The position numbers were made by a program, and so were the translations under genes. Of a DNA stretch of 64,000 bases, positions 12,031 to 22,120 are shown one piece after another. The notes under the pieces were generated by a model that worked only from the letters and a program-made list of their open reading frames with translations, was not told where the DNA came from and searched no databases. Within the stretch, counting starts at the first letter, position 1. Each line of letters opens with the position of its first letter. Origin of the DNA: Neoarius graeffei (Eukaryota > Chordata > Actinopteri > Siluriformes > Ariidae); contig NC_083574.1 in NCBI RefSeq assembly GCF_027579695.1, forward strand, positions 58,843,559 through 58,907,558, given 5' to 3'.

Positions 12031-12785
12031 TCATATCACTACGATGTTTTGTGTCCAGAAGAGGCAAGCCACACGAGATCTTATGTGACAGAGGGACAAA
12101 CTTCAGAGGTGGTGATGCTGAACTGAAGGAGGCATTCCAGGCCCTCCAACCTGCCTTGAAAGAGAAGCTTGCTGCCCAGCAGATTGACTTCTGTTACAAC
12201 CCACCTAGTGCACCACACTTTGGTGGCTCCTGGGAGAGACAGATACGGTCTATCAAGGCAGCACTGGCCACAGTCCTTGGAGCACAAACTGTCCCGGAAG
12301 AGGTACTATGGACAGTCCTGGTAGAGATTGAAGGAATACTTAATTCCAAACCTTTGGGTTATGTGTCCTCGGATATCTCAGATCCTGACCCTGTGACTCC
12401 AAATTCTCTTCTGATGGGGAGGACTGATGCTTCTCTACCCCAGGTGATCTACCCAGAATCAGAGTTGCTAAGCCGCAAGAGATGGAGACACAGTCAAGTA
12501 CTGGCTGATCAGTTCTGGGCCAGGTATATCCGTCATTACCTACCAAGTCAACAGATTCATCAGAAGTGGCAAAAGGAAAAGGAAGATCTGACTGTTGGCA
12601 CGGTGGTGATGATTGTGGATCCTCAAGCCCCAAGGGCCCTCTGGCTTGTCGGTACAGTTAAGACAGTCCATCCTGGTTCAGATGGGAGAGTGAGGGCAGC
12701 CGAAGTATTGGTGAAGGACCGGACCTACCTGCGACTGGTGGCAAGACTAATCCGACTTCCTGCACTTCCAGAAGACCCAGGATAG
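12030..12785 (+). pseudogene. BEL integrase C-terminal part
   Basis: A frame shift near 12030 moves the integrase to this frame. It reads LCDRGTNFRGGDAELKEAF (second catalytic Asp) and PPSAPHFGGSWERQIRSIK (the GGSWE glutamate is kept). A DUF5641-like C-terminal region follows, including RKRWRHSQVLADQFWARY. It ends at a TAG at 12783-12785. The third-acidic motif is intact, unlike the surrounding gypsy integrase. Confidence 0.88.
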
Positions 12786-12829
12786 ATGGCCTTCCAGAAG
12801 CAAATCTGTACAGCAGATTTGGGGGCGGC

Positions 12830-13457
12830 TGTACAAAAGCCCATTTGATATCCTTTTATGTTATGCCAATTATTCAGTTTCCTATTTTAGTCAGGCAGTT
12901 AATTGGCCACCCTTTAGACTTTAGGACCCTTTTAGGCCCCCTTTTGCATTTGTCAGTAGCAGAAGGCAAGGTCAAGGTGGTAACAGCAGTTGGATCATGT
13001 CTGCAGTCTTTCACAGATGTTTCATAGTTTTGTGTGCGTGCATCTACTGGTGAGTGCCTTTATTAATATTAGAAACTTGTTGGGTGTTTAAACTGCACCA
13101 GTTATGTATGAGTCTTGTAAGTACCAAATTAATCTGGTTTTGTCAAATTGATATTGATTGGTAATTCTTGCTGTGCCATGCTAGCTAGCTAGTACTGTTA
13201 CATGTAGACAGTAATTATTACCATGATGGTAAAGAAAATTGTATCCCTTCCTTTATTTCAGAACCACACACATGCACAGAGACAATGTTTATTTGATAGA
13301 AAGAAGAATTTATTCATATGTGTTGTGGGTGTAAAGATAAATAAAGAAGACCTTTGCTTGGAAATACTTCTTCCTCATCATTGTTCTGATCAGACAACCT
13401 GTAGAGCTTGCTAACGGATTAGTAGCCAGAATTCATTTTACCTACACATATTTTACA
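12830..13457 (+). repeat. BEL 3' LTR
   Basis: A 628-bp copy of 6351-6978, preceded by a purine-rich tract (about 12815-12829) and followed by the TAGTG duplication. Confidence 0.95.
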
Positions 13458-13462
13458 TAGTG

Positions 13463-14412
13463 CTTTGATCAGTCAGAATCTCTTTGGGGATTCCGACTCG
13501 GGAGATGATGCGGAAGAGCGCTTCTGCAATATTACGTGCTGAGATATTGCGAAGAGGCACTGCTTCCGGATATCGCGTTGCATAGTCCACCAGAACTAAA
13601 ATAAAGCGATATCCTCGTGTTGAACGATCTAATGGCCCGACGAGATCCATCCCAATTCTTTCGAATGGGGTCTCGATTAATGGCAGAGGGTGCAAAGGCG
13701 CTTTTGGAATGGCCGCGGGATTTACTAACTGGCATTCGCGGCACGCCGTACACCACCTACGGACATCATTGCGAATCCCTGGCCAATAGAACCGGGCCAT
13801 TATTTGGGCTAGTCTCTTATCCTGCCCCAAGTATCCGGACATGGGATTAAAGTGAGCCACCTGGAATATAAATTCCCGGCGGCCCTTTGGGATTAAAAGC
13901 TGTGTTATTTGTTCCTTAGTCTGAGTGTCCTGCATCACTCGGTATAATCTATCCTTAACGGAAAAATAGGGGAAGGACGGTGTGGAGTTTGGCTGGAGCG
14001 TTTGACCATCGATTACTCTCACTTGGTCAAACGCATGCCACAGAGTCTCGTTTCGCAACTGCTCTAACGGGAAATCCACGAGGGAATCCCCGAGACAGGG
14101 AGGAGGAATATGCTGCTCCTCACTCTGACGCGGTGATGACGTAGACGGCTCTGTGACAGCTGCTCCCGCCAATGCCACTCCAGGATCTCCCCCCGCTGAA
14201 CTATGGCAGGCCCCACTCCTCACTAAATGCATCATTAATTCCCGAAATCCCAGCCAATCAGTCCCCAAAATTATCGAGTGGGTAAGGCAAGGATTAACCG
14301 CTGCCTTTACTCTAAATTTTTCCCCTCGAAATAGAATGTGGACCGACACTAAAGGGTAGTTGTGAACATCCCCGTGCACACACAACACCTTCACCAATTG
14401 TGTTCTCCCCAA
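13463..14412 (-). pseudogene. Gypsy protease end and integrase N-terminal half
   Basis: Reads leftward from the protease C-terminus (IILGTDWLGF) into the integrase zinc-binding region (AHFNPMSGYLGQDKRLA, then CTACRECQLVNP) and the first core Asp (RIGMDLVGPLDR). The second zinc-binding His, normally in GHLG, is Tyr here. The frame breaks at the BEL target site and resumes at 6345. A TAA at 14422-14424 separates it from the protease start in the same frame. Confidence 0.85.
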
Positions 14413-14421
14413 TGCCTCGTC

Positions 14422-14919
14422 TTACACCAGGCTTTGGTGGACTGAGGTCTGATTACAGCCGGAGTCCACCAAAGCCTGATACGTATCCCCTTGGATACTC
14501 ACCGGTATGCGATACGCTCTGGCACGATCGAGAGTGGTCCCTGGCGCGTCAGGGATCCAGACCACCGCGCCCACCTCCATCGCCGAGCACTGATGCTGGA
14601 GGTGCCCCAGTTCCCCGCAGCGCCAGCATACCGGCCCAGGCTCTCTCCCTGCACCGGTGTTCCGGAGATCACTCACCTGAGGGGGGGAAGACACAGACAA
14701 GGAAGTAGGAAATGGTAGGGCACCGCGGGTGCGGTGGGCCGGCTGGGGTGGAGCCGGCCCCCACCTCCACAGTGGGGGAATGGGGCAAGGGCAAGGACCA
14801 GAGGGAGAGAGAGAGGAGAAGGGGAGACACGCTGTCCTGCTGTCGGAACGGCTGCTATATGGTCCTCCGCCAGCTCGATGACCTGATCCAGCGACGCCAG
14901 GCGATGGCACTGGACCCAC
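14422..14919 (-). pseudogene. Gypsy gag zinc knuckle and protease start
   Basis: This frame overlaps the end of gag in another register. It holds a CCHC knuckle (CWRCGELGHLQHQC, about 14587-14631) and the protease active site (ALVDSGCNQTSV, about 14455-14472). It ends at TAA 14422-14424, in the same frame as 13463-14412. A frameshift near 14850 from the gag frame is implied. Confidence 0.75.
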
Positions 14920-15551
14920 TCCGCTATTCCTTCCGGAAGTCGGGCAACGAATTGTTCCAGCACCACCAGATCAATGATTCCCTCGGCGTCACGGTTGTTG
15001 GCCCTCAGCCACCGCCGGCAGGCGTCCTGGAGTTGCTGGCCAAACGCAAACGGCTGGCTGACCTCCTCTAGGTGCAGCGTGCGGAAGCGCTGCCGTTGTT
15101 GTTCCGAGGTGCGACCCATGCATTGGATGACGGCCCTGCGGAGGTCCGCGTAGACCAGCTGGCTATCGGTGGGGAGCTGTAGCGCGGCCAGCTGCGCCTC
15201 GCCCATTAGCAGGGGGAGGAGGCGCGCCGCGCGCTGTTTCACCGGCCAACCCCACGCCTCTGCTGCCTGCTCAAAAAGAGCGAGGAAGGCTTCGGGGTCG
15301 TCATGAGGACCCATCTTTTTTAGGGTGAGGTGGGGAGGGTCCGCGGCGGTGGTGGACCCCGCCGATGTGAGCAGGTGCCAGAATGCCTGGCACTCTTCCT
15401 GTTCCACCAGCACCAGGGCTTTGAACTGTTGTTCCTGCTCCTTCCGGAGGGCGATCAGCGCCTGGTGCTGGCTCTGTTGGGCCGTGGCAAGGGCATGGAC
15501 CAGGTCCTTGAAGGGGGAGGACTCCATGTGGCCGTTCCCTTCTGCACTCAT
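14673..15551 (-). pseudogene. Gypsy gag
   Basis: The ATG at 15551 (MSAEGNGHMESS) is the first after the primer site. Gag contains a Gln/Glu-rich helix (AQQSQHQALIALRKEQEQQF) and a SCAN-like retroviral capsid region: DPEAFLALFEQAAEAWGW, DSQLVYADLRRAVIQCMG and QLQDACRRWLRANN. The last roughly 40 residues are out of register. The zinc knuckle is found in another frame, so a frameshift truncates gag. Confidence 0.82.
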
Positions 15552-15568
15552 CCCGGGTTTCGGCACCA
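15551..15568 (-). other. Gypsy primer-binding site, tRNA-Phe type
   Basis: On the minus strand it reads TGGTGCCGAAACCCGGGA, one base after the 5' LTR. It is the exact complement of the 3' end of vertebrate tRNA-Phe plus CCA. It also overlaps the gag start codon. Confidence 0.8.
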
Positions 15569-15569
15569 G

Positions 15570-15878
15570 TGTTGTATCTGACCAGGTGGGTAGAGCACAT
15601 AAGCACGGCAGGCTAGAACTGAGTTCACAAAAACTCTTTTTATTCTTAGCTTTTCAGCTTTCCACACTCTCTTAGCCACACATGCGCACACACACAAGTG
15701 TTCTGGTTGGGGAGAGAGCTCCCTTTCTCTGCTCTCTCTCCTTTTAAAGGGCGTGGTCACTGGGGAAGACACACAAAGACAGGTTAATTCCCATCAGGTG
15801 CAATGATTCCACCACTTACCTTCCCTGACTCCGCCCTCCATTCACAGTCCAACGCTTGGCCACACCCCCGCTGCCACA
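15570..15878 (-). repeat. Gypsy 5' LTR
   Basis: A 309-bp direct repeat of 3895-4203. On the minus strand it lies upstream of the primer site and gag. Confidence 0.9.
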
Positions 15879-16218
15879 GTGTATTAATCTTAATGCAGGT
15901 AAACAACGTGTTTTTATTTTATATCCAAATGAGAGTCAGAGCTTACCAATCTGTGTTCTCAGTTCTTGAAGACCGACCTTGTGGCCGATTGTTTTGAAGC
16001 AATCTGACTTTCAGTTGTTCGTTCATTTCTCCGTTCATTTGCTTCTTCCACGTAAGGGCAAGATATCAGCAATATCCAGTTTAGAAATAAGATGTCTGCT
16101 CCACTCATTCTCTATTTTGTCCATACAGAGTACTCCGCCATTACTGCTCGACTCAAGCAATTACTAAAACCCGGGACGGAAAGGGACATCACCAGTTTTA
16201 GCAACAACTGCGGGGAGG

Positions 16219-16623
16219 TCACTGCCCGAGCGATATGTCACGTCCCGTTCCATCCCGGCTTTTAGCATCAACCCTCGGCTCACTCTGAGAGGACTGGTGC
16301 AATTGAACTTTCCTTTTTAAAAAAATAAATAAAATAAATACTTTCCTTTTCTTGTTTTCTTTTCCTTTAATTGTTGGTACTGCACCCTCTTTCAATACAG
16401 GCTTATAGACAACACTCCTCAACAGATCAGAGTTCTCGTACGAGTCTTCAGTAAAATGTGCAGAGCAGAGGAGAGACCACTTCGTAGGCGCCCAATGTGC
16501 CCGTGAACTTCTCGCAAAACACATCCAAATCTTTGCAGTTTGAACATTCTTGGGCCATGAATGCAACGTAAATCCACCTTCTGTCGTGTTGCTGCACCCG
16601 CCAGCAAAACATCTACATGGCAT
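16219..16623 (-). CDS. THAP zinc-finger protein, probable transposon ORF
   Basis: 134 codons from ATG 16623. Residues 1 to about 90 form a THAP DNA-binding domain: N-terminal C-x4-C (CRCFAGGC), Trp within WAPTKWS, LLCSAHF (C-x2-H) and the AVPTI box. THAP fingers bind DNA and occur in host factors and in P-element and Kolobok-type transposases. After KENKKRK the frame becomes low complexity; a possible splice donor (aaa|gtattt) lies near 16335, so the rest may be intron. It sits 265 bp inside a TTAA-flanked terminal repeat, favouring a transposon gene cut by the gypsy insertion. No further exon is recognised. Confidence 0.65.
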   Translation of the reverse strand: MPCRCFAGGCSNTTEGGFTLHSWPKNVQTAKIWMCFARSSRAHWAPTKWSLLCSAHFTEDSYENSDLLRSVVYKPVLKEGAVPTIKGKENKKRKVFILFIFLKRKVQLHQSSQSEPRVDAKSRDGTGRDISLGQ

Positions 16624-16892
16624 GGCAATAAATTAGCTCAAAATGGAGGATCGGAGTTGCAGTCAGCTCTGTGTTTTAGTATAGCGGAAATGGCAATGAG
16701 ACCGATAGACTTCCTGCTGTGACACGTCAAGGTCATTCACTCAGACCACTACCTATATAAATCACTTTAATCGTAAAAATTACTATATTAGATTTATTGT
16801 TAACTATTGTTAAAACTATTCCTTTGCCATTCTTGAGGTCTCAAGGCATTTATAAATGAAAGTGAGGCCATGGCTCTGCGTATAAGCTTTAA

Positions 16893-18049
16893 AGTGTTTC
16901 TTTCATTTTCTGTAAAGCTGCTTTGTGACAATGTCTGTTATTAAAAGCACTATGCAAATAAACTTGACTTGATAATATACAGTACATCGCAGCAATGTGT
17001 TAGACAGCACTCTCTACCACCATCAGAACACCAGCTGAGAGAATATCTTTTTAGAAGACATAAGGTCATTCATCCAGTACAGATTCAGTGACTTGAACTG
17101 ATGCCAAAGCACACTGAAGCTGTTCTGACATCCATTTGTATATATAGTCTAATTTTCAATGAAAAACAAATGTAAGAATTTTGACAACTATTTACAAAAA
17201 TAAGCTGGCCTTGTGAAGAGTTGTTTTTTTAAACATGCTAATTAGTCAGAAAAAAACTTTTAAAAAAGTAGTCATTTCTATTTAAAACAATGTTTCTTTT
17301 CTTCAAATAGAAGTTGTAGCTATTTTCTCTCTCATTATTTTTGCTATGCAATCATTCCAAATTCATTCCACCTTTACCACAGATCAGTGCTCCCATCACC
17401 CACGCTGTTGGCCTAGTCTGCTGTGAAGTGGACTGATTTCATTAAAGGTGATGGGGGTAGGCTTTCCCACTAAAACCTGTGCCCTGATCCACTTTTAATG
17501 GGGCAGAATAGCCTGTGAAAATGTCACTGACCCCTCAGGATGATGGCCCACAGTGGAGGTTAATTACATGAAGAACCTGGGAACTGACCCTGTGACCATT
17601 TATCTGTGCCTCAGTGAATTTCTTGAATCATGTTGAACTTGAATTTCCCAGCCTTGGTTTTCACTTCCACTACCAGCAAGCCACACATAGATGGAGATTA
17701 TCAGCTACTTTTTAACAGTCAGAATGGACACTGAACCTCAACATTAGCCTTCATCATTGGACCTGGTGCCAAACACCCACGTTGGGAATTCCCACTTAAT
17801 AAAGACCCTGAAAATTCCATATTACCTTTTCAACATGGCATAGCAGTGAAGATGCACACTCCAACAAATCAGCTGGTTCCCCGAGATCTCCAGGTTGTTT
17901 GCCATCCTGCCACCCCTAAACATACAGCTGAACTGAAATGAAAGAACGTTCACTTTAATAACACAGTATTGTCTTCCGGACTGTGATATGCTTCTCCTGT
18001 GGTTTCCAATGTATTTTTGCACAGTAAGCTTAAACACTATATAGTTATA
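16893..18049. other. No recognised gene
   Basis: AT-rich to about 17350, then more balanced sequence to 17820. I see no frame with protein features, no terminal repeats and no exon of a known gene. Confidence 0.5.
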
Positions 18050-18566
18050 TGACTGCATCTCAAAAAATTAGAATATTGTGAAACTATTAATTTTTTCATA
18101 ATTTAATTCAAAAACGTAAACTTTCATATATTCTGTATTCATTACACATAAATTGAAATATTTCAAGCTTTTTTTTTTTTTAGTTGTGATCATTATGGCT
18201 TACAGCTCATGAAAATTAGAAATCCAGTATCTCAAATTATTAGAATATTTCCTAAGATCAATCAAAAAAGGATTTACAATACAGGAACATCCATCTTCTG
18301 AAAAGTACCGTATTTTCATTTATACTCTCAATACTTGGTTGGGGTTCCTTTACCACAAATTACTGCATCAATGCAGCGTGGCATGGAGGCAATCAGCCTG
18401 TAACACTGCTGAGGTGTTACTGAAGCCCAGGTTGCTTTGATAGCGGCCTTCAGCTCATCTGTATTTTTGGGTTGGATGTTTCTCATCTTCTTCTTGACAA
18501 TATCCCATAGAAAGTCCATGGGGTTCAGGTCAGGTGAGTTGGCTGGCCAATCAAGCACAGTAATAT

Positions 18567-18786
18567 TTGGGTGGTGCAGTGGTTAATGCTGTTGCCTCTC
18601 AGCAAGAACGTTCCACATTCAAACCTCATGGCTGACAGGGACCTTTGTGTGCAGAGTTTGCATGTTCTTCCTGCGTCTGTGTGAGCCACTGTAATTGATG
18701 CAAGTTGTAGTGGATTCCCAGCCATTAAATATGTACATGTATATCTTGCTATGGCAAAGCTAATAAAATAAAAATTAAACTAAAGT
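18567..18786 (+). mobile_element. tRNA-headed SINE, short form
   Basis: Flanked by the 10-bp duplication ACAGTAATAT (18557-18566 and 18787-18796). The head has a tRNA-like A box (GTGGTTAATGCTG) and a degenerate B box near 18615. It ends in an AT-rich tail. Same head as the longer SINEs in the window but a different 3' part. Confidence 0.8.
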
Positions 18787-19274
18787 ACAGTAATATCATG
18801 GTCAGCAAACAATTTGGTAGTAGTTTTGGCCCTGTGGGCAGGTGATAAGTCCTGTTGGAAAAGGAGATCAGCATCTCCATAAAGCTTGTTAGCAGATGGA
18901 AGCATGAAGTGCTCTAAAATCTCCTGGTAGATGGTTGCGTTGACTTTGGACTTGATAAAACACAGTGGACCAACACCAGCAGATGACATGGCACCCCACA
19001 TCAACACAGTCTGTGGAAATTTCACACTGGACTAAAAACAGCTTGGATTCTGTGGACTTCAAACAGCTTGGATTCTGTGCCTCTCCACTCTTCCTCCAGA
19101 CTCTAGAACCTTGATTTCCAAATGAAGTGAAAATTTTAGTTTCATCTGAAAAGAGGACTTTGGACCACTGAGCAACAGTCCAGTTCTTTCTCTCCTTAGA
19201 CCACGTAAGATGCTTCTGACATTGTCTCTGGTTCAGGAATGGCTTGATATTTTGAATGTGATAGTTTTAGCCCC

Positions 19275-20024
19275 AGGCAGCACGGTAGTGTAGTGGTTAG
19301 CACTGTCACCTCACAGTAAGAATGTTCTGGGTTTGAGCCCAGTGGCTGATGGAGGCCTTTCTGTGTGGAGTTTGCATGTTCTCCCTGTGTCTGAGTGGGT
19401 TTGCTCTGGTTTCCCCCACAGTCCAAAGACATGCCGGTTAGGCTAACTAGCAGCTCTAAAGAAGAAGAAGAACAAGAACAACAACAACAACAACAACTTT
19501 ATTCATCACATGCTTATGAAATTCCTCTCTGCATTTAACCCATCTGAAGCAGTGAACACACACATACCCAGAGCAGTGGGCAGCTATGCTAACAGCACCC
19601 GGGGAGCAGTTGGGAGTTAGGTGCCTCGCTCAAGGGCACCTCAGCCCAAGGCTGTCCCATATTAACTTAATCACATGTCTTTGAACTGTGGGGGAAACTG
19701 GAGCACCCGGAGGAAACCCACACAGACACGGGGAGAACATGCAAACTCCACACAGAAAGGCCCCACTGGAACTGGGCTCGAACCCAGAACCTTCTTTCTG
19801 TGAGGCGACTGTGCTAACCACTTACACCATCATGCCGCCCGTAAATTGACCATAGGTGTGAATGTGAGTGTGAATGGTTGGTTGTCTCTGTGTCAGCCCT
19901 GCAATGACCTGGACACTTGTCCAGGGTGTACCCTGCCTCTCGCCCATAGTCAGCTGGTCTAGGCATCAGCTTGCCCACAACCTGGCACAGGATAAGTGGT
20001 TTCCATAACCATAATGGATGGATG
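19275..20024 (+). mobile_element. tRNA-headed SINE with a second SINE inside
   Basis: The outer SINE has a 15-bp target duplication GATAGTTTTAGCCCC (19260-19274 and 20025-20039), a tRNA-like A box and a (GGAT)n tail. It is interrupted near 19458-19842 by a related SINE in the opposite orientation. The outer sequence resumes at GTAAATTGACC. Confidence 0.85.
19458..19842 (-). mobile_element. Nested minus-strand SINE with (GTT)n tail
   Basis: On the minus strand it begins GGGCGGCATGATGGTG with the same tRNA-like head as its host SINE. It then diverges into a different body (cattaacc...ggtgccc region) and ends in GTTGTT repeats. It is a distinct 3' type fused to the common head. Confidence 0.75.
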
Positions 20025-20959
20025 GATAGTTTTAGCCCCTTTTCTGAAGATGTCTGTGCGTGGTGGCTCTTGATGCGCTGACACTAGCCTCAGTCCACTC
20101 TTTGTGAAGCTCTCCCAAGTTCTTGAATCAACTTTTCTTGAAAATTCTCTCAAGGCTTTGGTCATCTTTGTTGCTTGTGCACCTTTTCCAACCAGCTTTT
20201 TCAGAAATTACTTTCTCTGGCTTACCTTCCTTGTGGAGGGTATTGGTGATCATCTTCTGGACAAGTCACCAGTTTTCCTCAAGACTGTGGTTGCGTGTAC
20301 TGAACTAGACTGAGAGAGACACAGTATTTATACTGTTTGAATAGCAATTTACTCAAACTCGAAAATAAATTCTAATATTTTGAGATTTTTTTTGTGCTGC
20401 AGGCTATAATTATCAAAATTAAAATAGAAAAATGCTTGAAACATTTTAGTTTATGTGTAATGAGTCTGGAATATATTACAGTGGATATAAAAAGTGTACA
20501 CACCCTGTTAAAATGATAGGTTTTTCTGATGTAAAAAAAAATGTGACCATGATAAATAATTTGAAAACTTTTCCCACCTTTAATGTGACCTATAACCTGT
20601 ACAATTCAATTGAAAAACAAACAAATCTGATAGGGGGGATAACATAAAAAAATAAAAAAACATACAATAAACTAGTTGCATAAGTGCACAGACCCTTAAA
20701 CTAATATTTGGCGAAGCACCTTTTGATTTAATTACAGCATTCAGTCTTTTTGAGTACACACCTGCCATCAATTAAAATGACTCTGATTAACCCCAAATAA
20801 AGTTCAGCTGTCCTAGTAAGATTTTCCTGACATTTACTCAGTTGCATCCACCAGCAAAAGCCATGGTTCACAGAGAGCTTACAAAGCATCAAAGGGATTT
20901 CATTGTTGAAAGGTATCAATTAGGAGAAGGGTACAAAAAAATTTCCATGGCATTACATA

Positions 20960-22120
20960 CAGTGGTGCTTGAAAGTTTGTGAACCCTTTAGAATTTTCTA
21001 TATTTCTGCATAAATATGACCTAAAACATCATCAGATTTTCACACAAGTCCTAAAAGTAGATAAAGAGAACCCAGTTAAAAAAATGAGACAAAAATATTA
21101 TACTTGGTCATTTATTTATTGAGGAAAATGATTCAATATTATATATCTGTGAGTGGCAAAAGTATGTGAATCTTTGCTTTCAGTATCTGGTGTGACCCTC
21201 TTGTGCAGCAATACCTGCAACTAAACATTTCCAGTAACTGTTGATCAGTCCTGCACTCCAGCTTGGAAGAATTTTAGCCCATTCCTCTGTACAGAACAGC
21301 TTCCTGTTCTGTACCTGTTCTGTACAATCCTTCTGGCTTGTCCATGTGATTTTTAGCAAACTGCAGACAAGCAGCAATGTTCTTTTTGGAGAGCAGTGGT
21401 TTTCTCCTTGCAACCCTGCCATGCACACTATTGTTGTTCAGTGTTCTCCTGATGGTGGACTCATGAACATTAGCCAATATGAGAGAGGCCTTCAGTTGCT
21501 TAGAAGTTACCCTGGGGTCCTTTGTGACCTCGCCGACTATTACATGCCTTGCTCTTGGAGTGATCTCTGTTGGTCGACCACTCCTGGGGAGGGTAACAAT
21601 GGTCTTGAATTTCCTCCATTTGTACACAATCTGTCTGACTGTGGATTGGTGGAGTCCAAACTCTTTAGAGATGGTTTTGTAACCTTTTCCAGCCTGATGA
21701 GCATCAACAACGCTTTTTCTGAGGTCCTCAGAAATCTCCTTTGTTCCTGCCATGATACACTTCCACAAACATGTGTTATGAAGATCAGACTTTGATAGAT
21801 CCCTGTTCTTTAAATAAAACAGGGTGCCCACTCACACCTGATTGTCATCCCATTGATTGAAAAACACCTGACTTTAATTTCGTCTTTAAATTAACTGCTA
21901 ATCCTAGAGGTTCACATACTTTTGCCACTCACAGATATGTAATATTGGATCATTTTCCTCAATAAATAAATGACCAAGTATAATATTTTATCTCATTTGT
22001 TTAACTTCCTTCTCTTTATCTACTTTTAGGACTTGTGTGAAAATCTGATGATGTTTTAGGTCATATTTATGCAGAAATATAGAAAATTCTAAAGGGTTCA
22101 CAAACTTTCAAGTGCCACTG
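20960..22120 (-). mobile_element. Nested Tc1-like element (CAGTGGTGCTTGAAAG family), internally deleted
   Basis: Ends CAGTGGTGCTTGAAAG (20960) and its complement (22120), flanked by TA. It is 1161 bp against 1610 bp for the relative at 55968-57577. The missing part is the transposase core. Confidence 0.9.
21274..21753 (-). pseudogene. Deleted Tc1 transposase, DNA-binding part
   Basis: Reads MAGTKEISEDLRKSVV and continues through the HTH domain (KTISKEFGLHQSTVRQIVYK), GRPTEITPRARH and the second HTH (ESTIRRTLNNN) to KNHMDKPEG. The DDE core is then deleted and the frame runs into C-terminal sequence. It could bind the family's terminal repeats but not catalyse transposition. Confidence 0.8.

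Larger units (their letters stand above)
6351..13457 (+). mobile_element. BEL/Pao LTR retrotransposon
   Basis: A 7.1-kb element bounded by 628-bp LTRs and an exact 5-bp target duplication TAGTG (6346-6350 and 13458-13462). A tRNA-Tyr-like primer site sits directly after the 5' LTR and a purine tract before the 3' LTR. Gag and pol follow the BEL/Pao order of gag, protease, RT, RNase H and integrase. The two LTRs differ at about a dozen positions in 628, so the insertion is fairly young, yet pol carries three nonsense codons and a frameshift. It sits in opposite orientation inside the gypsy integrase. Confidence 0.93.
3895..15878 (-). mobile_element. Ty3/gypsy LTR retrotransposon, Gmr1-type, interrupted by a BEL element
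   Basis: Two 309-bp LTRs (3895-4203 and 15570-15878) enclose gag, protease, integrase, RT and RNase H remnants, all reading on the minus strand. A tRNA-Phe-type primer site follows the 5' LTR and a purine tract precedes the 3' LTR. Flanks ATGTA (3890-3894) and GTGTA (15879-15883) are an imperfect 5-bp duplication. Integrase lies upstream of reverse transcriptase, the reverse of usual Ty3/gypsy order and the arrangement reported for Gmr1-like elements of fish and other deuterostomes. The integrase is cut at 6346-13462 by a BEL element. Stops and frameshifts show the copy is inactive. Confidence 0.88.
3393..16888 (-). mobile_element. THAP-encoding, TTAA-flanked DNA transposon (Kolobok-like), split by a gypsy element
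   Basis: The ends read AGCAGATACACAGAACC (3393) and, in reverse complement, AGCTTATACGCAGAGCC (16888). Both are flanked by TTAA (3389-3392 and 16889-16892). Outside the nested gypsy (3895-15878) only about 1.5 kb of this element remains. Its right end closely matches the 291-bp TTAA MITE at 51440-51730, including the subterminal ATAAATGCCTTGAGACCTCA. A THAP-domain frame starts 265 bp inside the right end. TTAA duplications with THAP transposases are known for Kolobok; the assignment is inference, because no transposase core is visible and piggyBac also targets TTAA. Confidence 0.6.
18328..20300 (-). pseudogene. Tc1/mariner transposase, broken by SINEs
   Basis: The C-terminal part is at 18328-18558 (LDWPANSPDLNPMDFLW; the catalytic Glu of NPIE is Asp in NPMD). 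The core is at 18797-19025 (VLMWGAMSSAGVGP, FQQDLSPAH). Pieces of the N-terminal HTH region lie at about 20040-20300. SINE insertions at 18567-18786 and 19275-20024 separate the pieces. A compact DDE transposase originally, now clearly dead. Confidence 0.8.

Noticed and set aside
21241..21795. 184-residue plus-strand frame
   Set aside because: Complement of the deleted Tc1 transposase; the opposite strand has the HTH motifs.
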